DNA from: Scylla paramamosain
Taxonomy: Eukaryota; Arthropoda; Malacostraca; Decapoda; Portunidae
DNA length: 64,000 nucleotides
NCBI RefSeq assembly: GCF_035594125.1
Contig: NC_087152.1
Location: 18,127,001-18,191,000 of the forward strand
Direction: 5' to 3'
Shown: piece after piece, positions 32,501 to 47,262 of the stretch
Position numbering within the stretch: the first letter of the stretch is position 1
Layout of the letters: every line of letters starts with the position of its first letter
Notes under the pieces: generated by a model
Told to the model about the DNA's origin: nothing
The model's input: only the letters and a program-made list of their open reading frames with translations
The model's database searches: none
Translations under genes and position numbers: made by a program

Positions 32501-35500
32501 TCAAACTGTTCACTCTGTAGGAATACAGCCTTGATATCAATGGAATTCACTGCCCACTTCTTTGAGGACAGTATAGCAATGAAAGACTTCAAAACTTCCT
32601 TGCTAACAGTGGGAAAATCAGACTGTATTTCTTCTTTTCCTCAAATCCTCTGGCAATTAGCCATGATTTAATTTTCTTTATTCTATTACTGCTTTCCCTT
32701 TCTGTTACTACCCATCAAACTGACACTGCTTTTTTACCCATGTTTGGAACTTCCTTATATACTCAAAAATTCTTCCAGCTTTTCAGTTTATCTTTTGCTT
32801 TTTTCCAGTTCGATTTTTGGTATTCTCACAAGCCATTACTGTTTCACTGATTTCCTGCAGTTCCTGCACTTCATCCAATACTGGTACCCACTTTTCTGTC
32901 TTTATTCCAGTATAAGGCTGATATGTGTCCATCTTCTTGCTTAATATTCCTCCAACTACTGTATTTTCCTATAGATTTTCCAGCACAACTGCAGTCACTA
33001 TCTGATATTTATCTGACTCTTTCAAGAAGAACCTTACTCTCTGTCCAATCTTGGGAATACTTTTGATTGCAACATTGTCCTCAGACATATTTTCTTCTCC
33101 CTCCATTTCATTACAGCTTTCACTTTTTACAATATTTCCTACTGGATTTATAACTACCTCTATTATATTTCTCTTGCTCTTGACTTTTTCTTCTTTGCCT
33201 TCTTTTTCACTCTGATGCTTCAGCATGTCAAGTAGTGCAGTTTTTTCTTCTTCAGTGCCTCTTCTGAAACTGTATAGCTTCTCTTTAACATGTGTTTCAT
33301 GGGCTTTTATATTTGAACCATATTTCAAAGTTACTGTTTTTCCATTTTGACCAATAACTTGAGCTGATCCTTTCAATTCCTTTTGCTCTTCTCTTAAAAT
33401 AGACCTGCTCTCCATTTTTAAGTGTTCTACCAGTAACTTTTACTTTGTGTCTAAGTGCTAATCATATTTTCTCAGATGTTTCAGCACTAATGAAGGCTTT
33501 GCTTGCTGAGTGGCTAGCATTGAGATTGAGATATTTAGCAACCATCTCACCATAAGCTGTAATTTCCAATGCAGGAAATTCATCAAGGTACACGGCAGGT
33601 TAGGATTCTGTCCAAACACAAGCTGATATGGGCTGAAGCCTCCTACCATTTGAAGACAATTTTTTTGCATTGACTGTGCTACACCCACTTTTCAAAGACA
33701 ATTCTGGTTGCTCTGTCAATATTTTTTGTCGCCATTTTATGATTGTGTTCACATAGGCTGTCACTAAAGGGGGAATATGCTGCTGTGTGCATCACTTGAA
33801 TGTTCATGTCCTCACACATTTCTAAGAATGTAGTGTTGGTAAACTCCCCACCATTGTCACACAAAAACTTTACAGGGGTTCCCAAACCAGTTCCCAAACA
33901 TGTCTCCACAATTTCCTCTATTATCTCCTTGGGTTCTTTACTTTTTGCCACACAAAACTTTGAGAACTTTGTTGCCATGTCCACCACATGCAGAAAATAT
34001 ATTTCTCCTTTCTTGTACTCTTTCAGGTCTACTGTAAAAATTTCATTGAATTCTTTTGCCATGCCACACTTACAACTGGCCTTGATGGTGTTTTCTTATA
34101 TTTTACACATATTTCACAACTTCTTGATAATTCAGCATACAAAAAGCACATTTTGTCTTTAACACCTGCAACCTTCAACAACTTAGTCAGTCTCTTACAT
34201 GTTGGATGACCAAACTGTTGGTGCAGTTTTGCAATATTTTTGTTTGCTTTTCTTTTCCATTATTATTACCCAAGGATAGCAGTATTTCTTCAGTTTTCCT
34301 CCATTTTTCTTTTTTTATATAAAACCCTTAGTGGAAGACAATAACCTTCTGAGAAAATACATCCCAATTTCACCTTTTTTTCCCTGTATTTCTGTAATAT
34401 CATTTTCTAAGTCAAACTTCATTTGTGCCCTATTCACTGATTTCTTGCTGAAGAACAGGGTAACAGAGCAATTCACCACATCAACTGTTATATATGCTCT
34501 CTCACCTATAATGTTCACTGGAAATTTCACCTTACTCAGTGATCTGTATGTGTTACTATCACCAAATCCAAGTGTTATTTTACGCTCTTTCTCTTCTATT
34601 CTCATTTTCTTCTCTTCTGACAAAGTCTGCATGTATGATTTTAAACAGTCAACACCACACACAGTAGAACTACAGGCTGTGTCCAGGATAGCATGGCTAA
34701 TAGACTGTCATTAAGAATGACATCATTCCATGAGTTTCAACAATATCATATGATTCAGCTTCTTTGTGTACCTCCTCATTTGCACTGTTCACATAAACAT
34801 TTCTTGAACATGCTGGAGACATATGATACTTTGATCCACATACATAACACTTTCTAATATTACCATAATAGTCAACATGGTTTTTCTGTCTATTTTTGTC
34901 ACTTTTGTTCGCTAAATTCCCTCTTCCTCTACTTCCCCTGAACCTTGCTTGTCCTCTTCCCTGAGTGACAACATTCACTTCCTCTGTGCTGAACACTGGC
35001 TCAGACTTTACTACCACTGCAGGAATCTCACTCACACTACTCCTTGACACTGAATCCAATGACAACACTTCCTGACTCCCCCAAAAATTTTTGAGGGCAT
35101 ACTAAAAGGAATCAAACATCTTTTCTGGCTCACTAAAAGACGCTGCTGTCAACACTATCTTTTTCTCTTTAACATTTAGCCCAGCACTGTCCAGTAGCTT
35201 AAACGTCAAAATGCACTTTGGTGTAATCACCCTGTACTTACTAAGAACTGCATATCTCTTTGCAAATTCTAAAATGTACCTCTCCATAATGTCCTCCTTT
35301 TCTTTCCTGAAGTTGTCAAACTTTGTCCATGCTTCATACACTGCTGACATGTTATCATTCTTGTACCACTTGCCCAAATGTTGCAGCAAAACACAGTCTC
35401 CATTGTTACTTCACAGCTTGTCAATGTCCACTTCCTCAAAAATCTTTCTCCTCACCTCACTTCCTTCTGGGATTGCTTGGGCAACTGTAACAATTTACTT

Positions 35501-38500
35501 CTTCTTATCAACATTAGTGACAAGCTGTCATGCCTTCAACTCTTGCTTCTAGCAGTCATAACTTTTGTCTCTGCCAAAACTTGGCACTGGAGCCCTTCCG
35601 CCACAGTCACCCATCTTAACTTCATCTTTTCTTCTTGATTGGCACTAAATTTCCTTACTCCTGCCACGACTATGTTCTGCTGCCATTGGATGAACTCATA
35701 GATCAGTATGGCAAGGTAAATCAAATCAGCATTTGGCATTATTTACAAAAGCCACAATCTACATGTCCAGCTAAGACCCCAGAAGCATGCACCCCCCTCA
35801 CATAAACAAACAAACAGAAGCGGTACACTATCTGTAAAGCACAGCTCATGCTTATTTTAAAACATTATTAACACTCATACTCATACTCATCACTGGCTAG
35901 GCCACTGGATAGTCAGCTCACTCACATGGAAAGGGCAGCGGTCTGTCAGCAGGAGATTGTCAGTGTTGGCACGCAGCACGCGGGTGATCTTAGTGAGAAA
36001 CTCGTGTGTAACATCTGTCAGCAGTCGCAACACACTTTCCGAAGTGTCTGTATATCCTGTGTGGGCACAGATGGTGGCCACTGCCTTGCGTAAGATGAGA
36101 CGTGCTTTGCTGCCCTCCACCTCCAGGATGTGCTGTTGAGTCTTGCCTGTGGTGAATGGCCTGCAACATGCAAACTCAGTCATAACACCAGAGTAGACTG
36201 GATCAGATTACCTTAGATACAGAGCTAATGCACTGAGCAGCAAAGAACAGAATAAAGTTATGACTGCAAATGACAAACCATCACCTTTCCTGAGCAGAGC
36301 TACATTCCACGACCTACGTGTGTTCTGGAGGGAGAAAGTTGAGGAAGTGTGGCTTGGTAGTTTTGCGATTAAGAACAAGGTCCTCTGGAGGGGGTGGGCA
36401 GGATGGGAGGCTGGTGCTGTCCACACCAACAGTCTGTTTGCAAGACAAGATGATTATTTTTTATAATGAATCAAAGTTGACATTAAATTAGCAGCAGTAA
36501 ATTATCATATTAGGTGATCTGAGCCTTTCACTATGTTCATTTACCTATATTATAGACTGATTCCATTGAAAAGTGATGTCTGAGACAAGATTAATCTCAA
36601 TGTGGGAATAAAAGCATAGAGGAGAGGGGCCCCAGTGCCCTAGCTTTGCACCTTTCAGTCAACTTTTATGATATATAGAGTAGGTGATATGGGGTATATT
36701 GTACTATTAGTGGAAAAAAAAATTACTGAAAAATCAGGTTTAAATCTTGAAGGTAGTAAGACTGTGGGTCAGAAATCCCTCAGAGAATGGGTTACCTACG
36801 ACACACAGCTCTGTCTTGCAGGAAGAAACTAAGTACCTTTTTTATGGCTATTCAAGAAAATTTTCATCTTGTACAAATCACTCTCATAGCAGGGGTAATT
36901 CGTACGTACTATGGGTGTGATTCGTACATGCTATTTTCATCCCCCAAAAATTAATTTCAAATTATAATAAATGATATAATGTCTGAAATTAAACAAACAC
37001 ATTATATAAAGTGTTCTATTAATGAAAGAACAACAGCAAAAGAATACGTTTTGAGGCATGATAGCCTTGTCTTGGCAACCCGTATTACATGTCTATTTCA
37101 CCCTTGCAATACCAATGAAAAGTATTAAAAATGGCATTTTGCTGTGTGAAATGAAACAAATATCCATCCTATATTGATTTATTAGCAAAACAGTAGAAAA
37201 AATAGAGCTAGTTGTAACTATTTTCTATCACTACCTCATTTCATATTAAATGAGGACAGTGGATAACTTAGCTTGACTCTGCTGCAAAGTTTTTGAGTCT
37301 TTTACAACACACATACAATGCTACAAATGTTCACTAAACACCATTCATTACATGTATAGTATCATTTCAATTGCATTCATAAAATATTTATTTTTCCCTA
37401 CCATTTCAACTATGTAAGTGTATTTTTCACCAACTATTATACACCTGATACTTATATTTTTTCCTATTAAGTACAGCTAAACTAGTATTTTTCTTGTTTG
37501 TATGTAAAATTAAAATATGTAATAAATCTGAGTACACTACACCCCCTCACAATATTGTACGGAAAGCCCCCTCCTAGCCATGTTGCCCTCAAACCAGTTT
37601 CACAGCAACAATACTGGATAAAAGCTAAGTATATCATCAAATATCATGCACATATGCCTGATATTCATATTCAATACCTTACTAACAGGATCACATTACA
37701 TTCAAGGTTATGAAACACAATGATATGAATGTCAGACGCCACAAAAATAGAAAATCTTCTCTAATGTTCACATGTGGCATCCCATGAGAAACAGAAGCAG
37801 CCATCTTGTTCACTGGCACCATGTCCACTTGCAGTGTTGCAACACAGCTCTGTTATAAATTCTCTCTTTTTAACAGTGCTTATAGAGTCCACCCCCTCAT
37901 TTGATATACTCCGACATCACCTTACCATTCTTTCAACTCAGCCACAAAGTGAACAGGCAGGCTACACCTCTCACTTTGTTGTTACAAATAGACACTTGCA
38001 TTATGAAAATTGAAAAATGACTAGGTGTGCCTGAATTATTCTTTTGCTAACGATTACAGTTTCTTGAGACTGAAGATTTAATATTCCTATCATTCATAGG
38101 GGGATGCTGAAAATTTATGAATTTCTAATTTTTCATGGCAGTTTCTAAATTCACTTTCATCATTCAAATAAATGCAGTGACATGCAAGAAAGTATACACT
38201 GTAACAGTGAGAGGCAGTACAACTCACCTGTGCTCGGGCAATGAGCTGGGCCACCTGGCGCTGGTGCTGCAGCAGACGGATGGTCTGAAGCACTAGGGGA
38301 TCTGTACGGCACAACTCAGCTGGCAGACTGAAAAAGACAGTAATGAGTTTCACACTACTAGACATATGCAACAGATACACACACTTGGGAATTGCTAGCT
38401 AATTTCCTGTGAAGCAATATTAACAAAATGAAAGAGAAGGGTACAAAGACTGAACAAAGAATACAGACCAATTCCAACTAAGACTCTTCCTTGCTAACAG

Positions 38501-39032
38501 CTTCAGAAAATTATTCAATGGTAACCACTTATCAGAACACAACTATAAGTGGAAACATGGCATGTAACTTCTGCAATTCATCAATTTCATGCCAGTTTTC
38601 TTTCAGAAGAAAGCAATGACACAACTCACAAGAGCCCTATTGTATGTGAGGTAATGTAACTAAGATGAAATATTGCCGTTTCGGTGTTCTATTATGATTT
38701 ACAAATATGTTGATGAGCAATGCTTTCTTCCTACCATTTAGCATATATCCTACCAGCCATCATCTTTATGCAAGGTATATGTTGCTTTATGTGCTTTATA
38801 ATAAAAAATAAATAAATAAAATTGACATATAGCTTCAGGAAAAGAAATAAGGGACTAGAAATTTATTCTCTTTTCTTGGAATAATAAAGCCAGGAATAAG
38901 CTAAGAGTCTATTCATCCATATACCAGACTGGCACTCCCATGCAAGGTGGGCCAGACCAGTGTTGTTCAAACTGGGGTCCACATACCCCTGGGAGTACAC
39001 AACATAGATCATAAGGGTACGTGAAAAGATGA

Positions 39033-39101
<69 letters not shown>

Positions 39102-42100
39102 GAAACTTCCCAAGTTCTATGAAGGCAAAGGCAGGGGGAGGGAGTCCAAGGGTCAGGTCGGATACCCAGGAAGGACGTATTGATTGTACGTGTACAAGAA
39201 GTGCTGACAGCTACTCACTTGCTCAGTGACTCATTCCTGTCTCAGGCGTCAGAGTGAGCGAGCCTTTTTTTTTTTTTTTTTTTTAATAATATACAAGCTT
39301 ACAGAAGGCAGTTGGTCAATAACAGCAGAGATCGATAGATGGCTGAAAAGTGGCAGCTGCAGCAGCTGCAGCAGTGACCCAGACAAAAGAAATCAAACAG
39401 GTGCAAAGAAAAAGAAGACAGATATTCCTAATTATCAGCAGCACAAGGAAGATTATGTGCTTTTGGGATTTACTGCTACAAATTCTGATCCTCCGGAAGC
39501 TTTGTGCTTCATTTGTGGGGAGATGCTGACCAACACTAGTATGAAACCAGTTCACCTACAGCATCACCTGAAAACAAAACATCAGTGTCATGTTGGTAAA
39601 CTGGTAGAATTCTTGAAAAGAAAGTTCTCTGATTTTCAGTGCTCCCAAAAAGTATTTCAGAAAGCCACCACAATTTCAAATGTTTCGACACCCCCCCCTC
39701 AACTTTTTCTTCATTAACTTCTGCAACATTCGCAGTCTAATATCTAATTTTCAATCTGTAGACCACCACCTCTCCTCTTCTAAACCTCATCTTCTTTTCC
39801 TCACTGAAACTCAGGTGTCTGAGGTAACTGACTGTAGCCCCTTTTCTGTTGCCTCCTACTTTCTCTATCCTTATTTTCAATCCAAAGCTGGATGTTGCGT
39901 TTATGTGTGCAATGACTTAACCTGCTCTCATGCCCACGCTCTTGAATCTTCCAAATTTTCCAAAATCTGGCTACGACTACAGAGTCACTCTCAAACTAAA
40001 TTTATCTGTGCTGTATACCTCTCACCTAACTCCTCTGACTATAAGAAATTCTTTGACTACTTAACTTCCAAAGTGGAGCACATTCTGACCGTCTTCCCTT
40101 TTGCAGAGATCTCCAATCTTGGAGACTTCAATGTTCATCACCAGCTTTGGCTTTCCTCTCCCTTCACTCACCATCCTGGTGAACTAGCCTTCAACTTTGC
40201 TATCCTCCATGACCTAGAGCAATTGGTGCAATACCCTACTCATATTCCTGACCATCTTGGAGATACGCCCAACATTCTTGACCTTTTCCTGACCTCTAAT
40301 CCTTCTGCTATGCTGTCACCCTTTCTTCTCCGTTGGGCTCCTCCAATCACAATCTCATATCTGTATCTTGTACTATCGCTCCAATCCCTCCTCAGGATCC
40401 CCCTAAGCGAAGGTGCCTCTGGCGTTTTGTCTCTACTAGTTGGGGGGACCTGAGGAGGTATTTTGCTGATTTTCCTTGGAATGACTACTGCTTCCATGAC
40501 AGAGACCTGTCTTTGTGTGCTGAGCGCATAACAGAGGTGATAATGTCTGGCATGGAGGCGTACATTCCTCACTCTTTTTCTCGACCTAAACCTTCCAAAC
40601 CTTGGTTTAACACAGCTTGTTCTTGTGCTATACATGATAGAAAGGTGGCCCACAAAAGATACTTAAGCCTTCCATCACCAGAATCTCATGCACCTTATAT
40701 TTCTGCACGGAACCATGCCAAGTCTGTTCTCCAATTAGCCAAAAACTCCTTCATTAACAAAAAGTGTCAAAACCTTTCAAGATCTAACTCCCCTCGTCAC
40801 TTCTGGTATCTAGCCAAAAATATCTCCAATAACTTTGCTTCTTCTTCCTTCCCTCCTTTATTTCAACCAGACGGCATCACTGGTATCACATCTATTTCTA
40901 AACCTGAACTCTTCACTCAAACCTTTGCTAAAAACTCTACCTTGGACGATTCAGGGCTTGTTCCTCCCTCTCCTCCATCCTCTGACTACTTCATGCTACC
41001 TATTAAAATTCTTTGTAATGATGTTTTCCATGCCCTTGCTGGCCTAAACCCTCGGAAAGCTTATGGACCTGATGGAGTCCCTCCTATTGTTCTCCGAAAC
41101 TGTGCCTCTGTGTTTGCACCTTGCCTAGTCAAACTCTTTCAGCTCTGACTGTCAATATCTACCTTTCCTTCTTGCTGGAAGTTTGCCTACATTCAGTCTG
41201 TTCCTAAAAAGGGTGACTGGTCTAATCCATCAAACTACCGTCCTATTGCTTTAATTTCCTGCATATCTAAAGTTTTTTAATCTATCCCTAACAGGAAGAT
41301 TCTTAAACACCTATCACTTCACAACCTTCTATCTGCTTGCCAGCATGGGTTCCGTCAAGGCCGCTCTACTGGTGATCTTCTGGCTTTCCTTACTGAGTCT
41401 TGGTCATCCTCTTTTAGGGATTTTGGTGAAACTTTTGCTGTTGCTTTGGACATATCAAAAACTTTTGATAGAGTCTGGCATAAAGCTTTGATTTCCAAAC
41501 TACCCTCCTACAGCTTCTATCCTTCTCTCTGTAACTTCATCTCAAGTTTCCTTTCTGACCATTCTATTGCTGCTGTGGTAGACGGTCACTGTTCTTCTCC
41601 TAAATCTATTAACAGTGGTGTTCCTCAGGGTTCTGTCCTGTCATCCACTCTCTTCTTATTATTCATTAATGATCTTCTAAACCAAACTTCTTGTCCTATC
41701 CACTCCTACGCTGATGATACCAGCCTGCACTTTTCCACCTCTTTTCATATACATCCAACCCTTCAGGAGGTAAACATTTCACACTGGAAGCCACAGAACA
41801 CTTGACTTCTGATCTTTCTAAAATTTCTGATGGGGGCAGAGCAAACTTGGTATTGTTCAATGCCTCAAAAACTCAATTCCTCCATCTATCAACTCGACAC
41901 AACCTTCCAGACAACTATCCCCTCTTCTTCAGTGACACTCAACTGTCCCCCTCTTCTACACTGAACATCCTCAGTCTGTCCTTTACTTATAATCTGAACT
42001 GGAAACTTCACATCTCATCTCTAGCTAAAACAGCTTCTATGAAGTTGGGCGTTCTGAGACATCTCCGTCAGTTTTTCTCAACCCCTCCAGCTGCTAACTC

Positions 42101-44782
42101 TGTACAAGAGCCTTATCTGTCCATGTATGGAGTATGCTTCACATGTCTGGGGGGGTGGTTCCATTCATACTGCTCTTCTAGACAGGGTGGAATCAAAAGC
42201 TTTTCATCTGATCAACTCCTCTCCTCTAACTGACTGTCTTCAGCCTCTCTCTCACCACCGCAATGTTGCATCTCTAGCTGTCTTCTACCGCTATTTTCAT
42301 GCTAACTGCTCTTCTGATCTTGCTAACTGCATGCCTCCCCTCCTCCCACAGCCTCACTGCACAAGACTTTCTTCTTTCTCTCACCCCTATTCTCTAACGC
42401 AAGAGTTAACCAGTATTCATCCCTTTCTTTGGTAAACTCTGGAACTCCCTACCTGCTTCTGTATTTCCACCTTCCTATGACTTAAATTCCTTCAAGAGGG
42501 AGGTTTCAAGACACTTATCCATCAATTTTTGACTACTGCTTTGACCCTTTTATGGTACTGGCATTTCAGTGGACATTTTTTTTTTTTTTTTATTATTGGA
42601 TTTTTGTTGTCCTTGGCAAGTGTCCCTCCTACATAAAAAAAAAAAAATCTTTAGCCGTATATTTATTAATTGCTAAAGCCAAAAAGCCATTCAGTATTGC
42701 TGAAGAACTTGTTTTGCTAGCTGCAGGTATGATGGCTGAAATAATGATGGATAAAAAGACAGCTGACCAACTACAAGCAGTTCCTTTATCACACCAAACT
42801 GTCTCTCACAGGGTAAGTGAAGTGGGTGTAGATGATATGGATCAAGATGTGAATAAGCTGAAAGCAAGCCAGTCATTTGCACTCCAAGTTGATAAATCAA
42901 TTGACATTAGTGGGCAGGCTCATCAAGTCTCCTTTGTGAGATACATTAATGAAGATGATATCAAGGAACACATACTATTTTGCTATTTTGCTAAAAATTA
43001 GAAGAGCACACAACAGGGGAGGGTATTTTCAACACATTAATCAGTTCTTCTCTGAACAAGGGCTTATCTGGAAATCTTGCATGAGTATGCATACACATGC
43101 TGCTGCATCTATGACTAGGAAAGTGAAGGGACTACTGGCAAGGACTAAGAAGGAAAATCCTGATGTGGAGTGGACTCCCTGCATCATTTGCAGCGAGTCA
43201 TTAACTCCAAAGAAAATGAGCTCACAGTTGCATGGAATTCTGAATGCTGTCATCAAAGTAATCAACTTCATAAAGTTAAGGCCACTTAATAGTCGTCTGT
43301 TTCATACACTTTGTGAAAGCATGGGGTCAGAGCACAAAGAGCTATTACTGCACACAGAGGTGTGCTGGTTGTCGCATGGGAGGATACCTACCAGATAGTT
43401 CGAGTTGTGAGATGAGATAGCTTTCCTTCTTATCAGATCATGAGTCTCCTTTTGCCACATATTTTGAAAACACTACTTGGCTTGTACAACTGGCATATCT
43501 TGCATACTCAGCAAACTGAATGAGTTAAATTTGTCTCTACAAAGTAAGGACACAAACATTCTCAACATTTATGACAAAGCTGCTGGTTTTCAAAAGAAAA
43601 TAGAACCGTGGAAGAAAATATGCTCAGGAGAAGAGTTTACATGCTTTCCTCTGTCAGATGCCTACATTTCCAGTAAGTTATGAGAAAAGCACTGTGAAAC
43701 CAGTCATTGTGGAACATTTGACCAGCCTTATTAGTGCTTTTAAGTCTTACTTTCTTGACATACATGAACAATCAGTACAGCTGAACTGGATTTGGAACCC
43801 ATTCTTCTTTTCTGAACACAAGAAGCTTCCTATTTGTTTCCAGGAAACACTGATAGAAGTGTGTGTGGACTGTGACCTAAAACTGTCATTTTAAAGCTCA
43901 AGCGTCACTCATTTCTGGAGTTCTGTGATGAAGGAGCACCCTGACTTAGGAAAAATGGGTTTAGAAAAACTTCTGCCATTAGTGTCTACCTACATTTGTG
44001 AGGCGCCTTTCTCCACACTGAGCATTATCAAATCAAAACAGAGAAACAAATTAAATGTTAACCTGGGACAAAGCCTGATCACTGCAGTAACCTCAATACC
44101 ATCAAGGATGGAAAAAATCATCAGTGAACATCAGTCTCATATCTCGCATTAAGTTGTAAGTAATTTTCCGGCATTTTGTTATTAAATCAACCTTTTTTAT
44201 TTCAGTGTAATAAATTCAAATTTACGGACCAGAACTCCTATTATAAAATCTTTTCATATTTAATATATTATCTGCATTATCCTAAATAAAACTGAATTTG
44301 TTCAGCTACAGCGGGCAGTGAGGGGAGGGTACGTAACAGTAGGAGAAGGCAATAAAGGGTACAATAGGTGAAAATATTTGGACAGCACTGGCATAGACAA
44401 AGCATTGCACACATACATACACACATTATTCATACTTTTTGCCTCATTAATCCTTGGTGGAAAGAGACAGACTTGTGAACCACCCTACAATACCCAGGCA
44501 ATATTCTTGTTTAAAAGTAACTAAGAAAACACTGGTCCTTTTAGTTGCAAAATATATGATGTGGAACCTAAAAAGTGATGTTCTTGATGCAAATTATCAC
44601 TTGACTCACATCTGAAAGGAAGGCGTCTCCTCAGGTGAGGGCTGGTGGAGGGCTGGCGGGGTGGGTTCAGGTGGCTGTGGGGTGAGCAAGTCCTCCATGT
44701 CTGCCGCACTAAGACCCCAGTCCTCTCCCCCACCCCGCTGCTGCTCTGCCTCCTCCCCCCAGTGACCTGCAGCACAGCTCAT
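29423..44782 (-). CDS. SUPT7L: SUPT7L, STAGA complex subunit gamma (gene span)
   Basis: Nuclear subunit of the SAGA/STAGA histone acetyltransferase co-activator; its histone-fold (bromodomain-associated) region is known to pair with a TAF partner. Six exons, 5' to 3': 44782-44610, 38327-38228, 36433-36318, 36160-35926, 30838-30666 and 29588-29423. All phases agree, giving 963 nt and 320 residues (human about 414). Shared blocks with human: HWGEE near the start; [31 protein letters not shown]; a histone fold with [29 protein letters not shown] and ITRVLR; then [14 protein letters not shown]. The start ATG at 44782 gives [11 protein letters not shown]; an in-frame ATG lies 12 bases upstream. 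The C-terminal acidic extension of the human protein is much shorter here. Introns are swollen by transposons. Confidence 0.9.
29630..30079. mobile_element. pogo/Tigger-like MITE, copy 3, in SUPT7L intron 5
   Basis: 450 bp with the same CAGTAAAATCCCTCTTATCC inverted ends and flanking TA on both sides. Compared with copies 1 and 2 it lacks about 20 bp near gattttttattgatttt. The minus-strand exon 6 starts at 29588, so the element lies about 41 bp before the splice acceptor. Confidence 0.85.
30666..30838 (-). CDS. SUPT7L: SUPT7L exon 5
   Basis: Acceptor attattgcag, donor GTAAGC. It codes for [20 protein letters not shown] and on to QNREAANTP. The first part matches the human DVMEQVFHEVGIGS region that follows the histone fold. 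Confidence 0.9.
31109..31289 (-). repeat. 3' LTR of the copia element
   Basis: 181 bp. On the minus strand it starts TGTTAGTAATGTTT and ends GTGTTCA. A purine-rich AAAAGAGAGGGAG just upstream (31293-31305) fits a polypurine tract. Confidence 0.85.
35691..35873 (-). repeat. 5' LTR of the copia element
   Basis: 183 bp. On the minus strand it starts TGTTAATAATGTTT and ends GAGTTCA, clearly homologous to 31109-31289 but with many substitutions. ATGAG abuts this LTR; at the other end ATGAG occurs three bases away, so the target duplication is only approximate. Confidence 0.85.
35926..36160 (-). CDS. SUPT7L: SUPT7L exon 4, histone fold
   Basis: Acceptor catgttgcag, donor GTGAGT. It completes Thr, then codes for [20 protein letters not shown], then the bromodomain-associated histone fold and [12 protein letters not shown]. 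This exon is the strongest evidence for the gene identity. Confidence 0.95.
36318..36433 (-). CDS. SUPT7L: SUPT7L exon 3, proline-rich linker
   Basis: Acceptor gcaaacag, donor GTAGGT. It codes for [20 protein letters not shown] and a further [15 protein letters not shown]. The LPSCP-P-DL pattern matches the human linker LPSCPGSPPLPDDLL. Phases fit exons 2 and 4 exactly. Confidence 0.85.
36434..38227 (-). other. SUPT7L intron 2
   Basis: About 1.8 kb, AT-rich; no transposon or gene recognised. Confidence 0.6.
38228..38327 (-). CDS. SUPT7L: SUPT7L exon 2
   Basis: Acceptor gtctttttcag, donor GTGAGT. It codes for [20 protein letters not shown] and [13 protein letters not shown], matching the human TIQLIQHNRRLRNLIATAQ block. 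Confidence 0.95.
39226..44152 (+). pseudogene. Broken hAT (ZBED-like) transposase
   Basis: Pieces in order: a BED zinc finger with [12 protein letters not shown] and [10 protein letters not shown] (39470-39590); after the insertion, [15 protein letters not shown] and [12 protein letters not shown] with the first catalytic Asp (42670-42910); a frame change, then [15 protein letters not shown] (about 43080-43120), where the second catalytic Asp of the usual TDGAASM motif is His; [20 protein letters not shown] and [14 protein letters not shown] (to 43400); further broken frames; and a C-terminal hAT dimerisation region with [16 protein letters not shown] ending at 44152. It resembles domesticated ZBED5/FAM200-type genes, but stops, frameshifts and the lost Asp argue for a dead transposon. 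Confidence 0.85.
39687..42647 (+). mobile_element. Non-LTR retrotransposon copy B, 5'-truncated, inside the hAT
   Basis: Plus-strand copy starting at gacacccccccctcaac, which is an internal site in copy D, and ending in a 13-base A run. It encodes an apurinic-type endonuclease region ([23 protein letters not shown]; 39700-40330), the linker, and reverse transcriptase ([29 protein letters not shown]; 41050-41730) with a C-terminal region ([16 protein letters not shown]; to 42480). Stops and frameshifts break it at about 41145, 41278 and 41800. It interrupts the hAT transposase between the BED finger and the DDE region. Confidence 0.85.
44610..44782 (-). CDS. SUPT7L: SUPT7L exon 1 with start codon
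   Basis: It begins [15 protein letters not shown] and ends [14 protein letters not shown] plus two bases, then donor GTGAGT. The human protein begins with an equivalent YWGE motif and has PPLHQPS at a similar place. The true 5' end and any upstream noncoding exon were not determined. Confidence 0.85.
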
Positions 44783-47101
<2,319 letters not shown>

Positions 47102-47262
47102 ATGGAGCCACAAACAGGAAGAATACCACACGTGCGGAAAATCAGCCATGATATGGTGCTGCTACGGAGACGCCTGGTGGAACTCAAGAGACGTGCAGGT
47201 CTGCTCTGCTCGGAGGCCCTGCAGCACCAGCTGAATTTCACATTGGACAGTCTGGACCAGAG
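47102..47262 (+). CDS. CENP-P-like exon 1
   Basis: Acceptor tttttcctgcag ends at 47099, so the ATG lies two bases inside a spliced exon. It codes for [20 protein letters not shown] and a basic helical stretch ([16 protein letters not shown]), then donor GTGAGG. Confidence 0.75.

Larger units (their letters stand above)
31109..35873 (-). mobile_element. Ty1/copia (GalEa-like) LTR retrotransposon, defective
   Basis: Minus-strand element inside SUPT7L intron 4 with both LTRs. Recognised 5' to 3' on the minus strand: gag pieces (35690-35100); a CCHC knuckle [14 protein letters not shown] (34849-34808); aspartic protease motif DTACSS (about 34670); integrase HX4H and CX2C (about 34215-34090); integrase core with [17 protein letters not shown] and a later region typical of GalEa-group elements (34060-33460); reverse transcriptase with NSIDIKA and the active-site HVDD (about 32570-32270). 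The integrase-before-RT order defines Ty1/copia. Many frameshifts and stops separate the parts, so it cannot be active itself. Confidence 0.9.
38958..44390 (+). mobile_element. hAT transposon (ZBED5/FAM200-type) in SUPT7L intron 1
   Basis: The left end CAGTGTTGTTCAAACTGGGG and the right end, on the minus strand, CAGTGCTGTCCAAATA form hAT-type terminal inverted repeats. Flanking octamers ggccagac and gcatagac agree at five of eight positions, a possible decayed target duplication. It encodes a broken ZBED-like transposase and is interrupted by non-LTR copy B (39687-42647). Without that insert the element would be about 2.5 kb. A (CA)n tract lies at 39034-39098 near the left end. Confidence 0.8.

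Noticed and set aside
31109..35873. LTR element as an endogenous retrovirus
   Set aside because: The integrase-before-RT order, HX4H and CX2C finger and lack of any envelope-like frame fit Ty1/copia.
39226..43400. hAT transposase as a domesticated ZBED5-like host gene
   Set aside because: It is split by a retrotransposon, carries frameshifts and has lost a catalytic Asp; no splice sites would remove the insert cleanly.
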